IMG/VR virus record: IMGVR_UViG_3300032579_000827
Coordinates: 1 to 50,663 of that record
DNA from: a virus
Reading direction: 5' to 3' (one strand)
Length of the DNA: 50,663 nt
The notes under the pieces are model-generated. The model searched no databases. It worked only from the letters and a program-made list of their open reading frames with translations, and was not told the origin of the DNA. Made by a program: the position numbers and the translations under genes. Shown in pieces: positions 17,101-26,114 of this stretch (within the stretch, counting starts at the first letter, position 1; every line of letters begins with the position of its first letter).

Positions 17101-18243
17101 TTATATTATGTCTGGATCTAGTTTTGGTTTCACTGCTGTGCGTAAATTTTGTTGTTCAGGTATTTGAACACCATTTTGCAAGGTAGTAATGTTCATGTTA
17201 TTTATGAAACTTACTAGTCCTTGATTTGCAGGTAACCATTGATTACGGAAGTCAGTTTGCACTCTATACCAGATACTTTTATCATATTGAAATAGTTGAG
17301 GAGGACACCAATCTGTTCGTAAAAAATAATCACCGTTTAGTGGATTTGCGGGCCATGATGTTCCACAATTTACAGGTTTGCTGCCATTAGGAGGAATACC
17401 ATCACCCGTCCATATATCATTATCACCAATTATTGGACTTCCAATCACATTAGGATCTTGTCCTGGAAGTATATAAAAATGTTGCGTTTGAAAATAATAA
17501 AAAGGAACTTCGGCTTGTGCCGCCGCAGCAATTGCATCTGTGATTTTATTTTCAGCGTCTCGGGTACTGAGCGCATCGCCTACAGTTGCATATCCACCGT
17601 TGCCGTCTAATGCCGGTACTGGATCTCCACTTGCATCTAACAATGGTGATTGCATAATATCTCTAAATTCTGTGCTATCTGTTATAGGATTGCATTTAAC
17701 ACGCCACAAATGCGGCCACCATGTAGGACTATATCCTTCTGCAGGTCGAGTTCCATCTTCAACAACATAATAACGATTTATAGCCGCGTCTGACCCTAAA
17801 ACAGAATCGTCTCGTTGGTGAAGTATCTCTATAACATCTCCGCTCATGAGTTTTCTACCAATCATATCCAACATCGCGTTTAGATGAAAAGTGATAAAAA
17901 TAGTGTCATTACTTAAAAACAAACCAAATTGTCGTAGATCAAATTCCAAATCAGCTACTTGATAGTGCCCTTTGAGACTGTATACATTTGGATCATATTT
18001 TCTATCTCTATTTTCCATATTCAAAACGTCTTGGATAGTTGTATTTGGATCTTGGGCGCCAGATGTGCTAACATCAACAGACAATGTATCGTTAGTACCC
18101 GGATCCTGTGCATATGTACCGATTGTTTTATGTATGTAAAATTCAGTGCCTCCGACATTGTACATCTCTTTGATTACCCTATCAAAGAATTTGTAATCGT
18201 TTGTTTTTACAGCTTGGCCGCGCCAAAGGCTCAATTGAGGCAT
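17101..18243 (-). CDS. gp14: Neck protein gp14
   Basis: The 380-residue protein begins 'MPQLSLWRGQAVKTNDYKFF' and contains 'NRDRKYDPNVYSLKGHYQVA', 'FDLRQFGLFLSNDTIFITFH' and 'GRKLMSGDVIEILHQRDD', matching gp14 of marine T4-like phages, which closes the portal after packaging together with gp13. An insert near residues 270-350 ('NGDYFLRTDWCPPQLFQYDK') is a W/Y-rich module also seen in gp15 and gp18. The ATG has a good ribosome-binding site (AAGGTGA). A late-promoter core lies about 30 bases upstream. Confidence 0.88.
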   Translation of the reverse strand: MPQLSLWRGQAVKTNDYKFFDRVIKEMYNVGGTEFYIHKTIGTYAQDPGTNDTLSVDVSTSGAQDPNTTIQDVLNMENRDRKYDPNVYSLKGHYQVADLEFDLRQFGLFLSNDTIFITFHLNAMLDMIGRKLMSGDVIEILHQRDDSVLGSDAAINRYYVVEDGTRPAEGYSPTWWPHLWRVKCNPITDSTEFRDIMQSPLLDASGDPVPALDGNGGYATVGDALSTRDAENKITDAIAAAAQAEVPFYYFQTQHFYILPGQDPNVIGSPIIGDNDIWTGDGIPPNGSKPVNCGTSWPANPLNGDYFLRTDWCPPQLFQYDKSIWYRVQTDFRNQWLPANQGLVSFINNMNITTLQNGVQIPEQQNLRTAVKPKLDPDII

Positions 18244-18268
18244 GTTCTATCACCTTATAACATATATC

Positions 18269-18305
18269 ATTATTTAGTGATGCCCTAGTTGTAGAACTAA
18301 ATAAT
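18269..18305. promoter_or_regulatory. Divergent pair of T4-type late promoters (gp14 / gp13)
   Basis: ATTATTTAGT (18269-18278) and ACTAAATAAT (18296-18305) are perfect inverted copies, so the same late core, ACTAAATA, points left to gp14 (18278-18271) and right to gp13 (18296-18303) with an 17-base centre. GTTCTATCAC next to the gp14 start is also complementary to two blocks upstream of its promoter (18277-18281 and 18292-18297), possibly a weak version of the start-hiding hairpin. Confidence 0.68.
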
Positions 18306-18325
18306 TGATATTAGGATATACAATT

Positions 18326-19078
18326 ATGGCAACACCGCTTAGACAACAAATTATTGATCAAATAAGACTAATGATGGGCGGCCAAATGGTCGACATTGAA
18401 CTTGACCCTGAGCATTATGAAAATGCAATGACATTAGCATTTGATAGATACAGACAGCGTGCAGGTAATGCTACAGAAGAATCATATTATTTTTTACATA
18501 TTTTATATGAAACTAACCAATATACACTACCGGATGAAATTATTCAAGTGCGTGGCATTTATAGAAGAGGACTAGGAGAAACACAAGGTGGTACATATCT
18601 TGATCCGTTCTCTCTGGCATATACGAATTTGTATCTACTTCAAGCTGGCGCCGGCGGCGGCTATACTGCTGGATTACTAACCTACGAATTGTTCAATGAA
18701 TATCTGAAACAAGCTGGGCGTATGTTTGGTGCATATATGAATTACACATTCAATCCGGTTACTAAAGTTTTACAACTGATACGCAAGCCAACCGGAGGAG
18801 AAACTGTTGTATTGTGGTGTCAGCGAACAAGAGTAGACGACGAATTACTACAAGATCCTTTTATTCGTCCGTGGATAAGGTCATATGCTTTGAGTTGGTG
18901 TAAAACTCAATTAGGTGAAGCATACAGCAAGTATAATACCATAGTTGGTCCAGGCGGAGGAACAACACTAAAAGGCGATGCACTAAAACAAGAGGCAATA
19001 GCGGAACGCGAAGGTTTAGAAAAAGAACTAGATCTCTATATAGATGCAAGTAATCCGCCGTTAATTGTCATAGGTTAA
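18326..19078 (+). CDS. gp13: Neck protein gp13
   Basis: The 250-residue protein starting 'MATPLRQQIIDQIRLMMGGQ' has 'ELDPEHYENAMTLAFDRYRQ', 'WIRSYALSWCKTQLGEAYSK' and a C-terminal charged helix, matching gp13 head-completion proteins, partner of gp14 at the neck. The frame opens seven codons earlier at a TTG (18305), but that codon lies within the late-promoter inverted repeat, before the predicted start of transcription, so ATG 18326 is preferred. It is transcribed away from gp14. Confidence 0.88.
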   Translation: MATPLRQQIIDQIRLMMGGQMVDIELDPEHYENAMTLAFDRYRQRAGNATEESYYFLHILYETNQYTLPDEIIQVRGIYRRGLGETQGGTYLDPFSLAYTNLYLLQAGAGGGYTAGLLTYELFNEYLKQAGRMFGAYMNYTFNPVTKVLQLIRKPTGGETVVLWCQRTRVDDELLQDPFIRPWIRSYALSWCKTQLGEAYSKYNTIVGPGGGTTLKGDALKQEAIAEREGLEKELDLYIDASNPPLIVIG

Positions 19079-19081
19079 TCG

Positions 19082-19110
19082 TTGACTGTTTAAAACTTCT
19101 ATGCTATCTT
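19082..19110 (+). promoter_or_regulatory. Possible sigma70-like promoter before the Pth2-like gene
   Basis: TTGACT (19082-19087) and TATCTT (19105-19110) are 17 bases apart, with the start predicted near 19117 and the gene ATG at 19141 preceded by AGGA. The -10 box is weak. Confidence 0.35.
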
Positions 19111-19140
19111 ATGTTAAATTATAATTAATAGGAATTTCAA

Positions 19141-19629
19141 ATGGATCGAGAAGATCGAGATCTAGCCGTTTACGTACTGGCACGTACAGATTTACCCAGC
19201 ATGAATTCTGGGAAGCTAGCTGCACAAGTGCATCATGCTGGCGTGCAAATGGTAGTCAAACACAGTCTGCACATCCTGGTACAGGAATATGTGAATCTAG
19301 GTCTTGAACAAGGGGCTGATCATTTCAACACAACCATTGTGCTTGGTGCAACAGGACCACAGATTACCGGTATCATGGATGCTGTACTTGGCAAGCTGAA
19401 GAGCGAGATCGCCTATGATCGAGTGATTGATCCTAGCTATCCATTCTTTGTTGAGAGTATGGAAATTGCAAACCTCATCCCGCAAGACGATGCAACCAAG
19501 ATCATCAAAGTTATGGATAACGGCAAGGTTCTAATGGTGCGCCCAGAGCTAACCTGTGCTTGGTTCGTTGGAGATCGCAATGATGTAAAATTTACAAGCA
19601 TCTTTGAAGGGCTATCTCTTCATCCATAG
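19141..19629 (+). CDS. Peptidyl-tRNA hydrolase 2 (Pth2)-like protein
   Basis: The 162-residue protein has 'AVYVLARTDLPSMNSGKLAA' followed by QVHHAG, the Pth2 pattern (Met-x-x-GK-x-AAQ-x-x-HA) near its N-terminus. Pth2 releases peptides from stalled peptidyl-tRNA; it is typical of archaea and eukaryotes, less of bacteria, so its presence in a phage is unusual. The domain is somewhat longer than the roughly 115-residue core. It may rescue tRNAs during infection, or act in another RNA process. It ends in a 10-base convergent overlap with the SLOG-like gene. Confidence 0.68.
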   Translation: MDREDRDLAVYVLARTDLPSMNSGKLAAQVHHAGVQMVVKHSLHILVQEYVNLGLEQGADHFNTTIVLGATGPQITGIMDAVLGKLKSEIAYDRVIDPSYPFFVESMEIANLIPQDDATKIIKVMDNGKVLMVRPELTCAWFVGDRNDVKFTSIFEGLSLHP

Positions 19630-20183
19630 GCTGTAAAAATTGCACGTATGCCTTCGTCAGTAATATCACGGCTGCCAATTCCTGCGTATCTACCATGAGG
19701 GGTTGGCGGTTCCTTTATTTCTTTCCATGTTTCCCACCATTGCATCCATTTGTTTGTATTCATATCAAATAGATACAACTCACACTCTGGAAAATTTCTC
19801 TCTTCGTACCATCTATCTACATACATTTGACAGGCCCATGCTGTGCCGCCTGCAATTTTTAATTTTCCTGGATCATCGTCTACAAGTTTGCTTATTGCAT
19901 AGACTCTTTCGGCAAATCTAACTTGGTACCAATTACGGCGCAATAAATTGTTTACGCCTTCTTTTTGAGAAGGATAACGTCTACGCATGGACTTGGCTGC
20001 TTCTATAAGTCTAACATCTGCCTCAAGTAATTGTGTCTTAGACAACAGCTCTATATTAGAGCTTGAGCTTGTTTTATGTCCATTAAAACTGAAATGTATC
20101 AGATTATGCCCTCTATCTAATGCCATGAGACCCCAGGCATGATCTGCGCCGGCTGCTCCACCGCTAAAACATATATTTTCCAT
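19620..20183 (-). CDS. SLOG-like nucleotide-binding protein, motif order apparently permuted
   Basis: The 187-residue protein begins 'MENICFSGGAAGADHAWGLM', the GGxxGAD loop of SLOG (DprA/LOG-like) Rossmann domains, and ends with 'GRYAGIGSRDITDEGIRAIF', the element that normally opens these domains. The two halves are thus in reverse order, with 'LLRRNWYQVRFAERVYAISK' and 'GGTAWACQMYVDRW' between. This may be a circular permutation. It probably binds a nucleotide or nucleotide-derived ligand. Its start overlaps the kinase stop as TAATG, so the two are co-translated and may share a nucleotide-metabolism role. Confidence 0.6.
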   Translation of the reverse strand: MENICFSGGAAGADHAWGLMALDRGHNLIHFSFNGHKTSSSSNIELLSKTQLLEADVRLIEAAKSMRRRYPSQKEGVNNLLRRNWYQVRFAERVYAISKLVDDDPGKLKIAGGTAWACQMYVDRWYEERNFPECELYLFDMNTNKWMQWWETWKEIKEPPTPHGRYAGIGSRDITDEGIRAIFTAYG

Positions 20184-20782
20184 TATAGTAATCTATCTAT
20201 TTGTAATTTTAAATTATCTAAGGTCGACGTATTATCCAGCTCTATAAATGGCCCGGAATTAATCCATATGTATTCACTCACGTGAACAAGCGGGTGCAAG
20301 CTTGGCATAAGTTGTGGATTTTCTCGTGCAATATCATACCAATTGGGTATTTCTCGTTTAACCCACCATAACTGACCGTTTAGGTTTTTAACCATTTCTA
20401 ACTCATTAGGAAATCTTACGTCTGTTACGACAACGTCTGAATGACAATTGTGCAAAAGTCTTTCAAGACTTAATGACCAAATGTCGTTATGAAATTTATG
20501 ACGAAATAGATCAGTACCAATTTGCTGCATAGCCCATCTTGGTGTTACAGTTGTGCCCAATTTCTTAGACCACCATATATCTTCAGTTTCCCTCCATATA
20601 CGTGATTCAGCTGTATCGCCTTCTAGCATGTCTCTGGGCCATTTGAAGATTGCTGATAACGTATCTTTTAGTGCTGCTGCAAATGAAACTGACACAAAAT
20701 TATAGTCTGAAACAAGATAGTTACCTATGGTCCCTTTGCCAGAACCTATAAATCCTAAAACACCGATAATTTTTTTACTCAT
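20183..20782 (-). CDS. Deoxynucleoside monophosphate kinase (T4 gp1-like)
   Basis: The 199-residue protein has a P-loop 'GFIGSGKGT' (residues 10-18) and 'DVVVTDVRFPNELEMVKNLN', the conserved DVRFxxE of phage dNMP kinases, which phosphorylate dNMPs (including modified ones) for DNA synthesis. Length is close to the family norm (T4 gp1 has 241 residues). It lies head-to-head with the tail sheath gene and is followed by the SLOG-like gene. Confidence 0.85.
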   Translation of the reverse strand: MSKKIIGVLGFIGSGKGTIGNYLVSDYNFVSVSFAAALKDTLSAIFKWPRDMLEGDTAESRIWRETEDIWWSKKLGTTVTPRWAMQQIGTDLFRHKFHNDIWSLSLERLLHNCHSDVVVTDVRFPNELEMVKNLNGQLWWVKREIPNWYDIARENPQLMPSLHPLVHVSEYIWINSGPFIELDNTSTLDNLKLQIDRLL

Positions 20783-20857
20783 ATAGACAGTTTATTTTGT
20801 TAAAGAAATAATATCAAGTACCTAAGCGTTATATCCATGTGGTTTTACAGGCGATTG

Positions 20858-20865
20858 AATAAATA
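20858..20865 (+). promoter_or_regulatory. T4-type late promoter AATAAATA of gp18
   Basis: The core lies 35 bases before the sheath ATG; transcription would start near 20871, leaving a short leader with GTGAGGT before ATG 20900. Confidence 0.72.
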
Positions 20866-20899
20866 GTTTGCGACAAAAAATTTTAACGTGAGGTAAATC

Positions 20900-23800
20900 A
20901 TGTCAGGTACTTTAGTTTCCCCAGGCGTACAGGTTCAAATTATTGACCAAAGTGCATATGGCACAAGCGGCCCGGGAACCGTTCCATTAATTGTAATTGC
21001 TACAGCTTCAAATAAATTAGCACCAGGGAGCACTACAGCAATTGCACCAGGTACATTGCCTGCTAATGCAGGTAATCTGTATCTTATTACTAGCCAGAGA
21101 GATGCACTACAGACTTTTGGAAATCCAACATTTTATAGCTCAGGTGGGTCTGTTCAATACAACAACGAGCTAAATGAACTTGGACTATTCACACTTTATA
21201 CATATCTCGGAGTTGCATCAAACGCCTTTGTGATACGAGCAGACGTAGACCTAGACCAACTGATTCCTAGCACAACTGAGCCAACTGGCCCAACGACAGC
21301 AGGTACTTATTGGTTAGACCTAACAAATTCAAGTTGGGGCATTTTTCAAAGTAATGGTAACATAAATCCTGCCTATGCATGGCAGTCTCAAACACCTACA
21401 GTAATTACATCCTCAAAACAATTAGAAAGAATGGTACAGGGGTTGAGTGTAGCTAACGGTCCAATCACAAGTGGTTCTGCTAGCTGTATCACTCATAATG
21501 GTATACTAGCAATCAACAATGTTCCTGTGCAACTAACAGCAGGGATGAGCATATCTCAAGTAGCTAGTACTATTAATACAAATGTTTCACTGCAATTACT
21601 TGGCATATCAGCTAGTGTTTTCATTAAACAAGGAAAACTATCGAGCGGTGGTTATGGGGACATTTTCAACATACGCATAATAAGTTCCGATTACACTCAA
21701 CAAATAACATTGAGCGGTGAGCCTCCTGCTACAAGCACGCCAAGTATTCTTGCAGATCTAGGATTGTCTGCTGATCCAGTTAACTATGTGGCGCCTGTGG
21801 CATCCTTAGGCATTGCCGGCAATTATGCTGTCAACACACTTGAAGATGCAGAAGGCCTTTATTCAAACTCAATTTTCCAAAAAATTACACTTGTAACCAG
21901 TAATAGCACAACAGATTGGTGGTTCCAAGTTGGCACTACAGAAATTGAAAACCCTGGTTTCTCATGGCAAGGTGCCGTTCCTACAGTGATTACTGGTACA
22001 AAGCCTAATCCAACATTGATCGCATTAGAACAATGCACTATACAAATTGGGTCTGGTTCTATAACAACAGTACAAGTACCAGCATCCCCTAATAATACCC
22101 TAGCAGGGTTTGTATCCGCTCTAAATACAGCACTTGTTGGCACAAATGCTGTAGCATCTATCACAACGCAAGGCGGCAATAACTACCTAACACTTACTAA
22201 TTTTGATTCTACTCAGATCTATATTAAAGATTTAACCGACCAATACGGAAACAATACACCTTGGGAAGACTGTGGTATTAGTCCTACAAACACCTACTGG
22301 GCAAGTGTAACAGGTAGCGTCCGTAATCCAACATTTACTGCTGCTACGCTTCAAACACAATCTGCTAGTGTGGTAGCACCAGGAAGTAACTATCTAAACG
22401 GCGACCTATTAACTGTAAACGGCGGCACACAAACATCACCTACAGTACTAACGGTTAATAGTTTACAAGTTGTAGGTGCCAATCCAAATTCCCCAGGTAC
22501 AGGATATCGTGTTAATGATACCCTAACATTTGGTAGTAACAATGCAAATTATCCTGTTACAGTAATTGTAACTGTTGATGCAATTAATGGCAGCGGTGGT
22601 ATTACAGGTGTAACAATCACTCAAGCTGGACAATTTACAGGTCTTACACCACCTACTATGAATACAAGTGCTTCGGCTACAAGTGGTGCGGGTGTAGGAG
22701 CTACTATCGACCTAACATGGGGTGTAAACAACGTTTCTGTATCAACACCGGGTAATTACACAATTTATCCAAGTAATCCGGTGTCAATCACAGGTGGCAC
22801 TGGTGTAGGAGCTACTTTTAATCTAACATCAACATGGCTGACAAGCACTAGTTTTAGCATAACATTACCTGGTTTAAGCCCAGTAGTTGTTCACGTACCA
22901 GCAAGCCCATACAACAATCTAGCAGGACTTGTAAACGAAATCAATACTGTTGCTTTCCCTGCAGGGCCAATCTCAGCATCTATCAGTACAAGTAATCAAT
23001 TGGTTATAACCAACAATAACGGTACTGCCTTCACACTAGAAGATCTAAGCGGCAGTCCATTGTACAATGCAGGTATTGCAGCCGGTGTAACATTTGCTCG
23101 CACAATGGTTTATCAAGGTTACTCGCCAAGTCTTACAGTACCTGGCCAACTCTATCAATTGGCTATGAACAATGTATGGCTTAATACAACACCAGCTGGT
23201 CTTGGTACAAACCTAATTGTCAAACGTTACGTAAGCGGCGAATGGATAAGCCAGAATACTGTGCCAAATACAGGTACCATACCACTTTACAGTTCAACAT
23301 CTGCAGCAGACACAGCATTTGGTGGACTAAAGGGCATAGGCAGCATCTTTGCTCAATACAATTACTATGGCTTATCACCTGCTGTAGGTAACATTGTACT
23401 GCAAATTTGGAACGGTACTTCATGGGTAGAACTAGATTATGTTCCAAGCAGACTAGCCCCAAATGGTCCACCAGCTAATGGAACTTTATGGTATAATAAC
23501 AGTCTACAAGTTGATATTATGGTGAACAATGGAGAACAATGGCTAGGCTATAAAATGATGTATCCAGGTACTGATCCAAACGGTGCTATTTTAAGCTCAG
23601 CAACTCCTGTAACTCAAAGTACAGGTGCACCATTAGTTGACTATGATATTTGGGTTAACACTGACATAACTCCATATCCTGCTATCTATAGATATAACGC
23701 CTTAACAGCATCATGGATACAGATTGACAATACCGATCATTCAACAAGTGCTGGTATCATTTTTGCCGATGCAAGAGCTACGGCTAACGGTGAGGTAGAT

Positions 23801-24985
23801 GGCTCAACTGCTCCTTCTGCAATGATTCTAAGTTCCTTTGTTGACCCTGATGCACCAAATCCGCTGCTATATCCTCCATATATTCTGCTCTTTAACACAA
23901 GATACAGTACATATAACGTAAAGCAATGGGTTGTTAACTATTTCCCACAAAATGTTGGAACTCAGTATCCAACAGACACATGGGTAACCTACAGCGGCAA
24001 TGCACCAGACGGGTCTCCATATATGGGTCCTGCTGCTCAACGTGCAGTCATTGTAGCAGCTCTAAATGCAGCACTGGTAGCAAGTCAAGATGCTAGAGCA
24101 AGTCAAAACTACTTCAATTTGATTGCCACACCAGGTTATCCAGAATGCATAGCTGAGATGGTACAGTTAAATGTTGATAAGAATAATGTTGCATTCATTG
24201 TAGGTGACACTCCGTCAACACTACAACCAACTGGTACTTCGATACAAAATTGGGCTACCAATGCGGCTGATTCTGCTACCGATAGCGATGTAGGGTTGGT
24301 AACACACAGTTCATACATTGGACTATGGTATCCATGGGGTCTAACAGCAGATTTACAAGGTAACAACGTTGTTGTTCCTCCAAGTCTGATAGCACTTACT
24401 ACAATAGCCTACAGCGATAGCGTATCGTTTCCATGGTTTGCACCGGCAGGTTTCAACCGCGGTTTGGTAAGCTCTGTCTCTAGTGTTGGTTATCTAAATG
24501 CATCTGGAAATTATATTCCTGTAACCCTAAATCAGGGTCAAAGAGATGTATTATATCAAAATTCAATCAACCCTGTAGCATATATGCCAGGCAGAGGATT
24601 GGTAGTATGGGGCCAAAAAACACTTGATCCTATACAAAGTGCACTTGATAGAGTAAACGTTGCTAGATTAGTTGCATATTTGTCTTATAACCTCAATAAT
24701 TTGGCACAGCCATTCTTGTTTGAACAAAATGATGTAACGACAAGGGCAAATGTAGCAGCGGTCTTTACATCATATCTGCAACAGCTAGTTGTCTCTAGAG
24801 CACTGTACGATTTCTCGGTGGTATGTGATTCTAGTAATAATACACCTGCAACAATAGCAGCAAATCAATTATGGATAGATATCGCTATACAACCAGAAAT
24901 TGCAATAGAATTCATCTATATTCCAGTAAGGGTTCTTGCAACAGGTGCTCCGTTGCCTACAACTCTTGCGGCAATTAACTCATAA
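20900..24985 (+). CDS. gp18: Tail sheath protein gp18, greatly enlarged
   Basis: The ends are sheath-like: 'LVSPGVQVQIIDQSAYG' at the start and 'RVNVARLVAYLSYNLNN'-type C-terminal residues ending in 'IAIEFIYIPVRVLATG'. With 1361 residues it is twice T4 gp18 (659). The added middle contains about three beta modules resembling flagellar-hook 'IN' motifs (near residues 170-290, 376-460, 648-730; shared 'VPASPxNxLAG..xxxN'), a block of G-x-x-Y repeats (477-647) and W/Y-rich modules (near 130-170, 330-360, 850-950). These would decorate the outside of the sheath. Sheath subunits drive tail contraction. The gene has its own late promoter and is closed by a terminator. Confidence 0.9.
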   Translation: MSGTLVSPGVQVQIIDQSAYGTSGPGTVPLIVIATASNKLAPGSTTAIAPGTLPANAGNLYLITSQRDALQTFGNPTFYSSGGSVQYNNELNELGLFTLYTYLGVASNAFVIRADVDLDQLIPSTTEPTGPTTAGTYWLDLTNSSWGIFQSNGNINPAYAWQSQTPTVITSSKQLERMVQGLSVANGPITSGSASCITHNGILAINNVPVQLTAGMSISQVASTINTNVSLQLLGISASVFIKQGKLSSGGYGDIFNIRIISSDYTQQITLSGEPPATSTPSILADLGLSADPVNYVAPVASLGIAGNYAVNTLEDAEGLYSNSIFQKITLVTSNSTTDWWFQVGTTEIENPGFSWQGAVPTVITGTKPNPTLIALEQCTIQIGSGSITTVQVPASPNNTLAGFVSALNTALVGTNAVASITTQGGNNYLTLTNFDSTQIYIKDLTDQYGNNTPWEDCGISPTNTYWASVTGSVRNPTFTAATLQTQSASVVAPGSNYLNGDLLTVNGGTQTSPTVLTVNSLQVVGANPNSPGTGYRVNDTLTFGSNNANYPVTVIVTVDAINGSGGITGVTITQAGQFTGLTPPTMNTSASATSGAGVGATIDLTWGVNNVSVSTPGNYTIYPSNPVSITGGTGVGATFNLTSTWLTSTSFSITLPGLSPVVVHVPASPYNNLAGLVNEINTVAFPAGPISASISTSNQLVITNNNGTAFTLEDLSGSPLYNAGIAAGVTFARTMVYQGYSPSLTVPGQLYQLAMNNVWLNTTPAGLGTNLIVKRYVSGEWISQNTVPNTGTIPLYSSTSAADTAFGGLKGIGSIFAQYNYYGLSPAVGNIVLQIWNGTSWVELDYVPSRLAPNGPPANGTLWYNNSLQVDIMVNNGEQWLGYKMMYPGTDPNGAILSSATPVTQSTGAPLVDYDIWVNTDITPYPAIYRYNALTASWIQIDNTDHSTSAGIIFADARATANGEVDGSTAPSAMILSSFVDPDAPNPLLYPPYILLFNTRYSTYNVKQWVVNYFPQNVGTQYPTDTWVTYSGNAPDGSPYMGPAAQRAVIVAALNAALVASQDARASQNYFNLIATPGYPECIAEMVQLNVDKNNVAFIVGDTPSTLQPTGTSIQNWATNAADSATDSDVGLVTHSSYIGLWYPWGLTADLQGNNVVVPPSLIALTTIAYSDSVSFPWFAPAGFNRGLVSSVSSVGYLNASGNYIPVTLNQGQRDVLYQNSINPVAYMPGRGLVVWGQKTLDPIQSALDRVNVARLVAYLSYNLNNLAQPFLFEQNDVTTRANVAAVFTSYLQQLVVSRALYDFSVVCDSSNNTPATIAANQLWIDIAIQPEIAIEFIYIPVRVLATGAPLPTTLAAINS

Positions 24986-25010
24986 AAAAAGGGCCGTAGG
25001 CCCTTTTTTT
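24984..25010 (+). terminator. Rho-independent terminator after gp18
   Basis: GGGCC / GGCCC stem flanked by seven A and seven T (stem extended to 12 bp), loop GTA, then a T run. The sheath stop codon overlaps the left flank. Symmetrical A/T flanks allow action in both directions. Confidence 0.92.
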
Positions 25011-25055
25011 ATTGTTATTTGCATATCTTAGTCAAATTAGTGCATAGTATTAATT

Positions 25056-25289
25056 ATGCCAACTTTTCGTTCAATAACTCGTATACAGGCCCTTGAAATG
25101 CAGCTAGAAGAAGCAATTCAAATGCTAAGACTTGTTGCGGATAATAAAAGAACATGTGTAGAAATTGCAGAATGGCTAGATATCACCTATCCAGAAAACA
25201 AAGATGAATTATCTAACACAATAGTTGAAACACTCTTAAAAAAAATAAAAGGACCTAGACTTCAATGGACGAAGATGATGACCTATTGA
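25056..25289 (+). CDS. Small hypothetical protein
   Basis: I do not recognise this 77-residue protein. It is predicted mainly helical ('IQALEMQLEEAIQMLRLVAD') with a basic end. It starts 45 bases after the sheath terminator; the upstream bases contain TTGCAT and a weak TATTAA but no convincing promoter. Its end overlaps the next gene by 25 bases. Confidence 0.6.
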   Translation: MPTFRSITRIQALEMQLEEAIQMLRLVADNKRTCVEIAEWLDITYPENKDELSNTIVETLLKKIKGPRLQWTKMMTY

Positions 25290-25555
25290 TAGAAATGCAA
25301 ACGGTTTGTAACAGTATGATTCATGAAACAATTTATCATATACAATCGAAAATATCTGATACGTTAGATCCTCAACAGACAGCAAATTGTATTATAAGTG
25401 CGTTGGCTTCAAATTTAGGTTTGATTCTAGCACGTATTCCCGATAATTATCGAATGGAATATGATAAAATTATTACACATATTATTCATCGCAGCATGAT
25501 GCTCACACTCGAATACTCAGAGGAAAATACATATGGACAACTTGGACATGCCTAA
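25265..25555 (+). CDS. Small hypothetical helical protein
   Basis: This 96-residue acidic protein is unrecognised. It is almost entirely helical by composition, with Met- and Ile-rich stretches ('CIISALASNLGLILARIPDN') but no clear membrane span. It overlaps the previous and next genes by 25 and 23 bases, so all three are probably one transcript. Confidence 0.62.
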   Translation: MDEDDDLLIEMQTVCNSMIHETIYHIQSKISDTLDPQQTANCIISALASNLGLILARIPDNYRMEYDKIITHIIHRSMMLTLEYSEENTYGQLGHA

Positions 25556-26114
25556 TACAATCAGCATAAATCCCGATGCTTTTACAAGTGGTCAAATAAG
25601 TAGTAAAATTTGGTTATGCGAACAATTAGAACAAATAAAGTTTGATAAACCTCAAGTTGTTTGGGTATACGGCGGATGGTATGGTATGATGTCTTTTCTA
25701 CTATTAAGTAGGAATAATATTCCTATCAAACATATAAGAAGTTTTGACATAGATCCGTCGGCAGAATCGATAGCTGATTTATTATTGGAAAACTGGATTT
25801 GGCAAGGTTGGAAATTTAAGGCATTTACAGCCGATTGTAATCAAATGAATTTTACCAATGAAAAACCGACAATTATTATAAATTGCAGTGTTGAACATTT
25901 TGAAGATACAAAGTGGGTCGACGATATTCCACAAGGAACACTTCTTGTATTACAGAGTAATAATATGTCACACGCAACTCATGTTAGTTGTGTGTCATCT
26001 CTAGCAGAGTTTGAACAACAATATGATTTGGACTTGAAATTTAGCGGGAAACTTGATTTCGAATACCCTGCCTGGCAATTTTCAAGGTATATGTTAATAG
26101 GATATAAAAATTGA
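25533..26114 (+). CDS. Class I SAM-dependent methyltransferase-like protein
   Basis: The 193-residue protein has 'VVWVYGGWYGMMSFLLLSR' (a degenerate glycine-rich motif I), 'IRSFDIDPSAESIADLLLEN' (acidic residue that would hold the ribose of SAM) and 'IIINCSVEHFEDTKWVDDIP' (motif IV region). Similar proteins occur in T4-like phages near structural genes; the substrate is unknown. Its stop overlaps the TTG start of the next gene (TTGA). Confidence 0.65.
   Translation: MDNLDMPNTISINPDAFTSGQISSKIWLCEQLEQIKFDKPQVVWVYGGWYGMMSFLLLSRNNIPIKHIRSFDIDPSAESIADLLLENWIWQGWKFKAFTADCNQMNFTNEKPTIIINCSVEHFEDTKWVDDIPQGTLLVLQSNNMSHATHVSCVSSLAEFEQQYDLDLKFSGKLDFEYPAWQFSRYMLIGYKN

Noticed and set aside
25019-25053. 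Promoter before the 25056 gene (TTGCAT ... TATTAA)
   Set aside because: Spacing is too long for a standard sigma70 promoter and the -10 box is poor.
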